Source of the DNA: Paraburkholderia sp. BL21I4N1
GTDB lineage: Bacteria > Pseudomonadota > Gammaproteobacteria > Burkholderiales > Burkholderiaceae
Length of the DNA: 64,000 bases
NCBI RefSeq assembly: GCF_002973525.1
Contig: NZ_PVEN01000006.1
Span: forward strand, 186,001-250,000
Direction: 5' to 3'
The stretch's first letter is position 1. Each line of letters opens with the position of its first letter. The notes below the pieces were generated by a model. That model was not told where the DNA came from. It worked only from the letters and a program-made list of their open reading frames with translations, and did not search any database. Positions 16,393 to 23,943 of the stretch are shown here, one piece after another. A program made the translations under genes and the position numbers.

Positions 16393-17379
16393 TCAGAATG
16401 AGCGGACCAGCCCGGAAGCGAGTTCCAGCCGGTGGCGCGCGGCCTGATATTCATCGACGAAACGCGCCACCAGTTCGGCTGCGGGCATGACCCGCTTGAC
16501 CGCGCCGACGCCCTGGCCGGCGCCCCAGATGTCGCGCCATGCCTTGGCCTTGCTGACGTTCTCGGCACTGAAGTTCATGCTGGAAGGATCGGACTCCGGC
16601 AGCGCGTCCGGGTCCAGTCCGGCGTTGACGATGCTGTGGCGCAGGTAGTTGCCATGCACGCCGGTAAACAGATTCGAATACACGATGTCGGCGGCCGTGC
16701 TGTCGACGATCATCTGCTTGTAGCGCTCGTCCGCATTGGCTTCCGACGTCGCGATAAAGGCCGAGCCGATATAGGCCAGGTCGGCGCCGGCCGCCTGCGC
16801 GGCAAGAATCGCATCGCCGCTGGCAATCGCGCCGGACAGCGCCAGCGGACCGTCGAACCATTCGCGGATCTCGTGCAGCAGCGCGAACGGCGACAGCCGG
16901 CCGGCATGTCCACCGGCACCCGCGGCAACCGCGATCAGGCCGTCCGCGCCTTTGTCGATCGCTTTCTTCGCGAACGTATTGTCGATCACGTCGTGCAACA
17001 CGATGCCGCCGTACGCATGCACCGAACGGTTCACATCCTCGCGCGCGCCGAGCGACGTGATGGTGATCGGCACCTTGTATTTGGCGCACAGTTCGAGGTC
17101 GTGCTCCAGCCGGTTGTTCGACTTATGCACGATCTGATTGACCGCGAACGGCGCGGCCGGGCGTTCCGGATGCCGGGCGTCGTGCTCGGCCAGTTCATGC
17201 GTGATGCGCTCCAGCCATTGCTCCAGCACCGGTCCGGGCCGAGCGTTGAGGGCCGGGAACGACCCGACGACACCGGCCTTGCATTGGGCGATCACGAGCT
17301 CGGGGTTGGAGATGATGAAGAGCGGCGAGCAGATCATCGGCAGCGCGAGGCGGCCTTTGAGTATGGCGGGTAAGGACAT
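16393..17379 (-). CDS. Nitronate monooxygenase-family flavoprotein
   Basis: This 328-aa TIM-barrel FMN enzyme of the NMO/2-nitropropane dioxygenase family oxidises alkyl nitronates. Family signatures are LALPMICSPLF near the N-terminus, the FMN-phosphate loop VAAGAGGHAG, ALSGAIASG, and AGADLAYIGSAFIAT. An SD (aggaa) precedes ATG 17379. It is followed on the same strand by no close partner. Next upstream is the broken NTF2-like gene; whether they share a transcript is unclear (about 110 bp). Confidence 0.9.
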   Translation of the reverse strand: MSLPAILKGRLALPMICSPLFIISNPELVIAQCKAGVVGSFPALNARPGPVLEQWLERITHELAEHDARHPERPAAPFAVNQIVHKSNNRLEHDLELCAKYKVPITITSLGAREDVNRSVHAYGGIVLHDVIDNTFAKKAIDKGADGLIAVAAGAGGHAGRLSPFALLHEIREWFDGPLALSGAIASGDAILAAQAAGADLAYIGSAFIATSEANADERYKQMIVDSTAADIVYSNLFTGVHGNYLRHSIVNAGLDPDALPESDPSSMNFSAENVSKAKAWRDIWGAGQGVGAVKRVMPAAELVARFVDEYQAARHRLELASGLVRSF

Positions 17380-17493
17380 GAGTTTTCCTGCGAGGAAGGA
17401 ACCGTGTTCGGTGCTTGCCAGCAGCGCCCCAGCAACGAGCGGGCGGCAGGTTCGGCCGCGACCCGCGGCGTCGGCAAAGCGGAATGGCGGCCG

Positions 17494-17951
17494 CTAAACT
17501 GCGGCGCTCTTGCCGCTCAGCACGGCCTGGGCCGACGCCAGTTGCGCCCCCATCTGAGCCGACAACGCCTGCAAGCCGCTCATGGGACGCACCATGACCT
17601 CGAATTCCTCGATCTTGCCGTGCTCGTCGAAGCGCAGCATGTCGATGCCTTTCAGCGATTTGCCGTCGACTTCGGCGCTGAATTCCAGCACCACGCTGCG
17701 GCCGTCTTCGCTGACGAAACGGCGGTGGTACTCGGGCGGTGGTACTCGAATTGGCGGAACACGCCGTTGACCGTTTTCAGTATCAGCCGGATCGCCGCTT
17801 TGCCCGGATAGGACGTGTGCGCAACCGGCGAGCGGAACACGATGGTGTCGGCCAGCAGCGGGTCCAGTTCATCCATCGCATTGCGTTGCAACAGATCGTG
17901 CCAGGCCGACAGCGTGCGCTGCGCGGCGTCGGATAAGGGGTGTGCTTCCAC
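17494..17951 (-). pseudogene. NTF2/SnoaL-like protein gene frameshifted by a 14-bp duplication
   Basis: The 5' part reads MEAHPLSDAAQRTLSAWHD (GTG start at 17951, aaggaga SD) through GVFRQFEYHR. It then leaves frame at two tandem copies of ggcggtggtactcg (17721-17734 and 17735-17748 on the plus strand). Removing one 14-bp copy rejoins the frame as FEYHRRFVSEDGRSVVLEF and continues to SGKSAAV at 17494. That gives an intact protein of about 147 aa with the compact NTF2-like (SnoaL) layout. The disruption therefore looks recent. Products of this fold range from small-molecule isomerases to binding proteins; the function is unknown. It is divergent from the PadR gene. Confidence 0.85.
17721..17748. 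repeat. 14-bp tandem duplication
   Basis: Two exact adjacent copies of ggcggtggtactcg. Because 14 is not a multiple of three, the second copy shifts the frame of the NTF2-like gene. Confidence 0.97.
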
Positions 17952-17962
17952 GTTGGTCTCCT

Positions 17963-17986
17963 TGGTACAGACGGTGGTACAGACGA
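17963..17986. repeat. 12-bp imperfect tandem duplication in the PadR/NTF2-like intergenic region
   Basis: Two adjacent 12-bp units, tggtacagacgg and tggtacagacga, differ only in the last base. They lie just upstream of the NTF2-like gene's SD, so they would alter promoter-to-start spacing rather than protein. Confidence 0.75.
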
Positions 17987-17993
17987 CAATCAA

Positions 17994-18055
17994 TACGCAA
18001 CTGGTTGCATAAAGAATAACGGGATGCCGCGCGATATGCAACTGAGTGCATAAAG
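17994..18055. promoter_or_regulatory. Paired operators in the PadR divergent promoter region
   Basis: Two 21-bp elements at 17994-18014 and 18035-18055 share 18 of 21 bases and have the form ta(c/t)gcaact-n3-tgcataaag. Each holds an imperfect palindrome (tgcaact with a facing tgca). Their start points are 41 bp apart, close to four helical turns, so two dimers would sit on the same face. The location between the divergent NTF2-like and PadR genes makes them likely PadR binding sites; this is inference from sequence only. Confidence 0.6.
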
Positions 18056-18093
18056 TTTTTGCGCCCCTGACGCCAGCCGCTAAAATGGCGCCC

Positions 18094-18645
18094 ATGTCCA
18101 TTCAACACGCCCTTCTCACTTCGCTGCTGGAAAAGCCTTCCAGCGGCTACGACCTTGCGCGGCGCTTCGACAAATCCATCGGCTATTTCTGGCATGCCAG
18201 CCATCAGCAGATCTATCGCGAACTCGGGCGGATGGCCGAGGCCGGCTGGATCGTGGCAAGCGACGATGAAGACGGCGGCAAGCGGCGCCGCCGGCTGTAC
18301 CAGGTGCTGGCGCCGGGGCAGGACGAACTGGCGCGCTGGGTGTCGGAACCCACGACGGACGGCGACGCGAGCCGTGCGCTGCTGATCAAGCTGCGGGCGG
18401 AATCCGTCATCGGTCCGCATGGGGTGGATCGGGAATTACGCCGGCTGATCGCGGAGCATCGGGCCAGGTTGGACACCTATCTCGAGATCGAACAGCGCGA
18501 CTTTGCGGCGAGCGAGTTGTCGACCGCGCAGAAGCTGCAGCATGCGGTTTTGCGCGGCGGCATCATGACGGAACAGGGTTGGCTCGCATGGGCGGCCGAG
18601 GTGTTGCCGATCCTGGAGGCGGCCGCGCACGGCGCGCCTCGGTAG
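18094..18645 (+). CDS. PadR-family transcriptional regulator
   Basis: This is a 183-aa repressor with the N-terminal winged-helix PadR domain and a C-terminal dimerising helical domain (Vir_act_alpha_C). The start MSIQHALLTSLLEKPSSGYD is the canonical PadR beginning, so ATG 18094 is chosen over upstream in-frame codons. HQQIYRELGRM in the recognition region and the C-terminal WLAWA are typical. It faces the broken NTF2-like gene across a region with two near-identical operator-like elements; autoregulation and control of that gene are likely. Confidence 0.93.
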   Translation: MSIQHALLTSLLEKPSSGYDLARRFDKSIGYFWHASHQQIYRELGRMAEAGWIVASDDEDGGKRRRRLYQVLAPGQDELARWVSEPTTDGDASRALLIKLRAESVIGPHGVDRELRRLIAEHRARLDTYLEIEQRDFAASELSTAQKLQHAVLRGGIMTEQGWLAWAAEVLPILEAAAHGAPR

Positions 18646-18698
18646 TTGCTTCAGTCGTCTTCAGTCGTTTTTCCCGAGTGGGCAAGCAGCGGGTCGCC

Positions 18699-19391
18699 TC
18701 ACCACGGAACCACCCGGCCGAGATAGTCGAGGTAGTGCAATCCTGAGCGGCCTGCGTAGGCGTCGATCGTATTCAACAGGTTGGGGATGCTTTCCTCGAT
18801 ACTCAGACGAGCTTCAGGTCCGCCCATGTCGGTTCGCACCCAGCCCGGCGCCATCAATAGCAAGGTGCGCGGGTCGTCGGCGTGGCGTGCCGCGAAACTG
18901 CGCATGAACATGTTCAGCGCGGCCTTGCTGCCCCGATAAACCTCGTACTGGCCGTTGACGTTGTTCGTGACACTGCCCTGTCCGGACGACATCACGCCGA
19001 TCGTTCCGTTTGGCGCAACGAGGTCCTGGAACGCTTCGACGACTCGCATCGGACTGAGCGAGTTCGTCACCATCACGCGGATGAATTCCTCGGTCGAGAC
19101 GTCGGCGATGGTTTCCCGATCGTCGTTCTTGACGCCGGCGTTGACGAACAGCACATCGATCTGCCGATCCGCGAGGCGTGCGCGTAAATCCGCGACCTGC
19201 TCCGGCAGCGTGATGTCGACGGTTTCGATCTCGAGCGCGCCGCTCAACTGACGCAGCTTGTCCGTCGATGTCGCCCGCCCGGTGGCGATCACGCGCCAGC
19301 CGCGCTTGAGGTATTCCGCGGTCATCGCCAGTCCGAGGCCACGCGATGCGCCGATGAGAAGAATGGTGTTCTGCCGCGCTGAAGTTTGCAT
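18699..19391 (-). CDS. Short-chain dehydrogenase/reductase
   Basis: This is a 230-aa classical-type SDR of the C-factor-like group. The nucleotide loop is GASRGLGLAM (about residues 13-22), NAG is present in FVNAG, and the catalytic pair is YRGSK (Tyr-x3-Lys in YEVYRGSK). The chosen ATG 19391 is preceded by aaaggga. The frame extends further upstream without SD support. Substrate unknown. It is divergent from the LysR gene, the usual arrangement for regulator and target. Confidence 0.9.
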   Translation of the reverse strand: MQTSARQNTILLIGASRGLGLAMTAEYLKRGWRVIATGRATSTDKLRQLSGALEIETVDITLPEQVADLRARLADRQIDVLFVNAGVKNDDRETIADVSTEEFIRVMVTNSLSPMRVVEAFQDLVAPNGTIGVMSSGQGSVTNNVNGQYEVYRGSKAALNMFMRSFAARHADDPRTLLLMAPGWVRTDMGGPEARLSIEESIPNLLNTIDAYAGRSGLHYLDYLGRVVPW

Positions 19392-19567
19392 GTGAGCGAT
19401 CCCTTTGAATTTGAATGACGCAGGTCCGAACGCCTCGGAGCAGGACTCGTCGGTCGCGAACCGGTGCATTCAATATATGGCGGGGTGAGACATGGCGGAA
19501 GGCGCATCGGCCGCACTCATAACCTGCACGGGACGCGCTATCTCGCGCGGGAATGTTACGATCCGCC

Positions 19568-20497
19568 ATGGCCGAACCCGACCTGAATCTGCTGATCGCG
19601 CTCGATTCGCTGCTCGCCGAGGCAAGCGTGGCCGGCGCCGCACGTCGATTGGAACTCAGCGCGTCGGCGATGAGCAGAACGCTAGCCAGGCTTCGCGCGG
19701 CAACCGGCGACCCATTGCTGGTTCGCGCGGGCCGTCATATGGTGCTGACGCCGTACGCCGAAGCGATCCGCGAGCGCACGCAAAATGCGGCGCATGAAGC
19801 GCGTGCCGTGCTGCGTCCGTCCCCCGCGCAAACCGATTTCTCGACCTTGCGGCAGACCTTCACCCTTCGCGCCAACGACGGTTTCGTCGAAGTGTTCGGC
19901 GCGCCGCTGATCGCCGCCGTAACGGCGGTTGCGCCGCACGTCTGTTTGCGTTTTGCGCCGAAGCCGGAGAAGAGCGCGACGCATCTGCGAGACGGGTCGG
20001 CCGACCTCGAGATCGGCGTGTTAGGCGAAATGGGCCCCGAGGTGCGTCTCCAGGCGTTATTCCGCGATCGCTTCGTGGGTATCGTCAGAGAGGGGCATCC
20101 GCTGCAACGGGATGGTGAAGTGACGGCGCAACGGTATGTCGCGTTCGGCCATGTCGTCGCGTCACGGCATGCGCGAACCAGCGGACCGGTCGACGAAGCG
20201 TTGGCCGCGCTAGGTCTCGAACGCAGCATCGTGGCCGTCGTGCCGAGCTTCTCCGCAGCGCGCGCCGTGGCTCGAAGTTCGGATCTGGTGGCGCTCGTGC
20301 CGGCGTCTTTTCTCGGCGATCAAGCGGATCGGCAAGCACACGTTGCGGGCGGCGCGGTCCACGCCTTCGAACTCCCCGTGGCAACCGGAAAGATCACCGT
20401 CTCGCAGATGTGGCACCCTCGGCTGGAAGCCGATCCGGTTCATCGCTGGCTGCGGCAAATCGTGCTGACGGTGTGTCGGCGATACGCGCCGCGCTGA
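19568..20497 (+). CDS. LysR-family transcriptional regulator
   Basis: This is a 309-aa LysR-type regulator: N-terminal winged helix (NLLIALDSLLAEASVAGAARRL, about 6-27, with SASAMSRTLARLR as the recognition helix) and a periplasmic-binding-like effector domain. Two starts are possible; ATG 19568 gives the standard spacing to the HTH, ATG 19553 adds five residues. It is divergent from the SDR gene at 18699-19391, which it probably controls. The effector is unknown. Confidence 0.92.
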   Translation: MAEPDLNLLIALDSLLAEASVAGAARRLELSASAMSRTLARLRAATGDPLLVRAGRHMVLTPYAEAIRERTQNAAHEARAVLRPSPAQTDFSTLRQTFTLRANDGFVEVFGAPLIAAVTAVAPHVCLRFAPKPEKSATHLRDGSADLEIGVLGEMGPEVRLQALFRDRFVGIVREGHPLQRDGEVTAQRYVAFGHVVASRHARTSGPVDEALAALGLERSIVAVVPSFSAARAVARSSDLVALVPASFLGDQADRQAHVAGGAVHAFELPVATGKITVSQMWHPRLEADPVHRWLRQIVLTVCRRYAPR

Positions 20498-20558
20498 GCA
20501 CCGGGTTTCACGCAAACATTCAATCGAGCCGTTAGTCCCCAAGGCAAAAGGAAACCGT

Positions 20559-21284
20559 ATGAGTGGTTCAATTCAAGCTACCCTGGAGCGCGTGATCTGG
20601 ACCGCGCTCACCACCCGCCAGGCGCATCTCGGCCACGGCGATGCCCTCGCCCGTCGATACCTTGCCGACGTCGCGCCATTCGCCGCACTGGCCGACAAGA
20701 CGCCCGCCGCCTATCAGGCGCTTCACGCGCTGCTGCAACCTCGCGAAACGGTCGCGTTGCTCTCTCAAGATGAACTGCGTCCCATCGACGCGCTGCAAGC
20801 AACGCGTATCGGCCTGCTCCATCGCATGGTCGCGACGCGCGCCGCCGAAGCCGACGGCAGCGGCAGCGCGGCCGCCCCTGACGTGATCCGCCTCAGCGAA
20901 GCGAATACGGATGAGATGCTCGATCTGGTGCAGAAAACCCGGCCCGGTCCTTTCGGCAAGCGCACGCCCGAGATGGGCAATTACATCGGCATGCGCGACG
21001 GCGGGCGTCTGATCGCGATGGCCGGCGAACGGATGCGCATGGACGGCTACGTTGAGATCAGCGCGGTATGCGTCGACGAAACCTGGCGCGGAAAAGGCCT
21101 TGCCCGCCGGCTCATCCAGATCTTGCGCGGAGAAATCGAGCGACGCGGAGAGACACCGTTTCTGCACGTGTTCAGTGAAAACCATTCCGCGATCGGACTG
21201 TATGAACGGCTTGGCTTCGAGGTGTGCGGCACGTTCGTGCTGTCGCGGCTTGGACGTATCGATCCGGGTCCCGCGGGCGCGTAG
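20559..21284 (+). CDS. GNAT-family N-acetyltransferase
   Basis: This is a 241-aa protein with a C-terminal GNAT domain of the FR47 type. The acetyl-CoA motif is VDETWRGKGLARRLIQ (about residues 171-186), preceded by strand VEISAVCV and followed by LHVFSENHSAIGLYERLGF. The N-terminal 110 residues are a helical region with no separate fold I recognise. An SD (aagga) precedes ATG 20559. Substrate unknown. Confidence 0.9.
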   Translation: MSGSIQATLERVIWTALTTRQAHLGHGDALARRYLADVAPFAALADKTPAAYQALHALLQPRETVALLSQDELRPIDALQATRIGLLHRMVATRAAEADGSGSAAAPDVIRLSEANTDEMLDLVQKTRPGPFGKRTPEMGNYIGMRDGGRLIAMAGERMRMDGYVEISAVCVDETWRGKGLARRLIQILRGEIERRGETPFLHVFSENHSAIGLYERLGFEVCGTFVLSRLGRIDPGPAGA

Positions 21285-21475
21285 TGACGGGTGGGGTTCT
21301 CGTGGCGTACCCGGCCGCTCCGAACCATGGTTCAACGAAGCCGCAAATTTCAGGGCAATCGTTGACGTAGGGCAGCTTGCCGCGATGAGCCTGGCGATTG
21401 CGCCACGCCGTCACTTACCGCCGCCTGGCCGCATCTGGTACGCTGCGCCCTTTGCTATCCCTTGCATTCAACTCG

Positions 21476-21865
21476 ATGGAAACTCCTTTCAACGATCGTG
21501 GCGTGTCGGTCACGCGTAACGCGCTCTCCTCCGCTGGCCAGGTCTTTCCGTTGCGCGATATCGTCGGCGTGCAGGTAGTCACCGTGCAGAAGAACAAGGT
21601 CTTGCCGCTGACCATCTCGCTCGTCGGCGTAGCCTGCGCGATCGTCGGCGCGATATTTCGCTCGCCGGTCGGCATGGTGTGCGGCACGATGCTCGCGGTA
21701 GTCGGCTGGCTGACCTGGGCGACTCAGGACGTCACCCATCGCCTGATGGTGCAGACGGCGACCGGCGAGCGCGAGGCGCTGATGAGCGTCGACCGTGAGT
21801 TCGTCGAGCGCGTCGGCGCGGCCGTGGATGAAGCGAAGGCTTCGGCGCCGGCGCCGAAGGTTTGA
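21476..21865 (+). CDS. DUF6232-like small membrane protein
   Basis: This is a 129-aa protein: an N-terminal beta-rich part (VSVTRNALSSAGQVFPLRDIVGVQV), two adjacent membrane helices (about 44-62 and 65-82), then a C-terminal soluble tail. This layout matches the DUF6232 family of bacterial membrane proteins of unknown function. ATG 21476 is preferred because the family starts just before the RGVSVTR-type segment; the frame is open further upstream. Confidence 0.7.
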   Translation: METPFNDRGVSVTRNALSSAGQVFPLRDIVGVQVVTVQKNKVLPLTISLVGVACAIVGAIFRSPVGMVCGTMLAVVGWLTWATQDVTHRLMVQTATGEREALMSVDREFVERVGAAVDEAKASAPAPKV

Positions 21866-22050
21866 GTTTGGGCGAGCAGCGCCGGTTGAGGCCGTGCGTC
21901 GCGCGCGTTGGTGAGCGGTGTTTTGAAGGCGTCGCGTTAACACCATTTTGATTCGCCGTGCAGCAGCTTTTGCGCGTCCTTGAGACGCGCGTCGATAGAG
22001 TGGGCAGGTATCAACAACGCGCGCCGCCTCGCCGAATCGGCGCAACCACG

Positions 22051-22386
22051 ATGCACACCTCCGTCGCCACGTCCGACCTCTTCGTTCCGCGCGCACCGCG
22101 CACGATTCGCCGCCGTACACATCACGTCGTCCCGCTCGTCATCATCGACGTCACCGTGCCCGGCACCTCGTCGGCCGAAGGACGACGCGCACTGCACGCG
22201 TCGCTCGGCGACGATCTGCGCCTCTATGTCGTCACGGTCGATCAGCAACACGAACGCGTGACCTTTCGCGTCGAAGTCACGTCGCGCACGCTCGACGACG
22301 TGATCGGCCTGCTGACCGCCGCACTCGACCGCGCGACGCTGGGTCGCGCGCAGGCCACGGTGATCCGCCGTCCGCGCGATTACTGA
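22051..22386 (+). CDS. Hypothetical protein, 111 aa
   Basis: The protein has an alternating beta-alpha pattern: VVPLVIIDVTV, then a helix (SAEGRRALHASLG), DLRLYVVTVD, a strand RVTFRVEVTSR, and helix TLDDVIGLLTAAL. This resembles a small ferredoxin-like (ACT-like) fold. I do not recognise a named family. ATG 22051 is the likeliest start; the frame is also open upstream. Codon bias is normal for the genome. Confidence 0.5.
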   Translation: MHTSVATSDLFVPRAPRTIRRRTHHVVPLVIIDVTVPGTSSAEGRRALHASLGDDLRLYVVTVDQQHERVTFRVEVTSRTLDDVIGLLTAALDRATLGRAQATVIRRPRDY

Positions 22387-22739
22387 GGTGGCGCACGTCG
22401 GAAAGTGCCGCTTTTGCAGCGGCTTTCGATGCAAGCCCGCGTCGCCATAATCAGCGTGCCCACGCGGCATCGATGCTAGCCGGCAGCCGCATACGGCGCG
22501 GCGACAGTGCCACCCGCCGCACCTTGACACATCTTTGCAAGTACAGCTGAGCGGCCATGTAGAGTCGCCGCTCCTGTCAACGCGCGTTCCCGCCCGCAGG
22601 CCAGATAGCGTCCCGGTTTCGTCGTGTCACGCCTCGGCAAGTCGGCGCACATGCCGCTGATGCCACACGTGCCGGTCGCCTCGCCGCATCACGATGCCTC
22701 GCCTTCGCCAGGAACTCGCCTCTTTGCAAAGCGTGATCT
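22387..22739. other. Intergenic region with no gene seen
   Basis: This 353-bp region lies between the hypothetical gene and the lipoprotein gene. An imperfect hairpin, gaaagtgccgct with agcggctttc at 22399-22428, might act as a weak terminator. It must also contain the lipoprotein promoter, which I could not place. Confidence 0.35.
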
Positions 22740-23870
22740 ATGTCCCTGTCGTTCCTGCCGTCTCCGTGGTCTCTCTTGCGTGTCCGTGGCACGAGCCAGC
22801 CCGGCCGCACCGATCGGCGCGCTCCCCTGCGTCACCGTGCCGTGGCAGCGCTGCTCGCCACCGCCGCCTTCGCCGCGCTAAGCGGCTGCTCCACCAGCTT
22901 TCCCACGCCCACGCCGCCTGCTTCCACGGCCGCGCTCGTCAACGGTGGGGCCGACGGCCTGCTGATCCCGCTGCACGTGGAGCGCGCCGACGACGATCAC
23001 GCGCGCCTCGGCCTGCCGGTCCAACTCGACGGCAAGCCGTTGTACGTCGCGCTCGATACGGGCACGCAAGGCGTGCGCGTGCTGAAATCGGCACTGCCGG
23101 GCACGGACTATCCGAACGCCGGCCCGGTGAGTTCGCTGCCGCTGGCGAACGGCGCACAGGTCTCCGGCGCGGCGGTGAAGGTGCCGTTGAGCATCGCGGG
23201 TCTCAAGACGGCCCAAGTCACCGCGCAAGCGGTCGAGCGGGTGGACTGCCAGGCCGTGTCACGGCACTGCGTGGGACTGGACGGCTACACGGCCGAGTTC
23301 GGCTGGGCGTTCTCGGGTCTGTTCGGTATCGGCGCGGCGCAGCCGGACGACAATTGTTGCACGCAGCCGCTGCGCGCGTTGGGCGGCAATGTCGGTCAAC
23401 GGTATCTGGTGCATGCGAACTTCGCGAAACCCTACCTGCTGCTGAGTCCGTCGAACGCGCTCACGAAGGACTACACGATGCTGCCGATGGTCGTCGCGCA
23501 GAATGGCACCGTGCAATGGCCGCGAGGCTGCGTGAACGTCGGCGACAAGATGACGTTTTGCGCGCCGCTGGTGTTTGCCACGGCCAGCACCGACATGATT
23601 CGCATCGAGACGGACAAGGCCCCGGACTGGACCGGCGACGACGACATCGGCAAGGTGCTCAAACGCGGCAACTACGACGCGGCGGTCGGCTCGGGTAAGT
23701 GGGTGCATCGCTACGAAGGCGCGCAGGTCACGATCGTCAAGGCGAAACCCGACGCCAATCGCATCGTGATTGGCTTGATGGGCATGCAGCAGGTGGACGT
23801 GCTGTTCGATTTTCCGCGTGGCGAGCTGGGGTTGCGGGCGGCTAGCGCCCGGGAAAGCCTGACTCAGTAG
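22740..23870 (+). CDS. Lipoprotein with retropepsin-like DTG motif, unknown function
   Basis: This is a protein of up to 376 aa with a lipoprotein signal (AAFAALSGC, Cys at about residue 50). The unusually long 30-residue stretch before the hydrophobic core suggests the real start may be downstream, at a GTG or similar. After the lipid anchor comes an ALDTG motif (YVALDTGTQGVRVL), as in pepsin-fold aspartic proteases, with several cysteines (VDCQ, HCVG, DNCC, GCVN, TFCAP) that could form disulfides outside the cell. It resembles DUF3443-type proteins but I cannot confirm the family. Confidence 0.65.
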   Translation: MSLSFLPSPWSLLRVRGTSQPGRTDRRAPLRHRAVAALLATAAFAALSGCSTSFPTPTPPASTAALVNGGADGLLIPLHVERADDDHARLGLPVQLDGKPLYVALDTGTQGVRVLKSALPGTDYPNAGPVSSLPLANGAQVSGAAVKVPLSIAGLKTAQVTAQAVERVDCQAVSRHCVGLDGYTAEFGWAFSGLFGIGAAQPDDNCCTQPLRALGGNVGQRYLVHANFAKPYLLLSPSNALTKDYTMLPMVVAQNGTVQWPRGCVNVGDKMTFCAPLVFATASTDMIRIETDKAPDWTGDDDIGKVLKRGNYDAAVGSGKWVHRYEGAQVTIVKAKPDANRIVIGLMGMQQVDVLFDFPRGELGLRAASARESLTQ

Positions 23871-23896
23871 CGAGACTGCGCGGCACTGATGCGATC

Positions 23897-23943
23897 GGCC
23901 GCGCAGCTCACTCCATAGGATGGGCCGCGCAGCTCACTCCATA
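23897..23943. repeat. 26-bp-period tandem duplication at the 3' end of glgP
   Basis: A 21-bp sequence beginning ggccgcgcagctcactcc occurs at 23897-23917 and again exactly at 23923-23943. The second copy contains the last codons and stop of glgP (minus strand ATG GAG TGA). The outer copy is therefore a spare stop region, with no effect on the protein. Confidence 0.9.
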
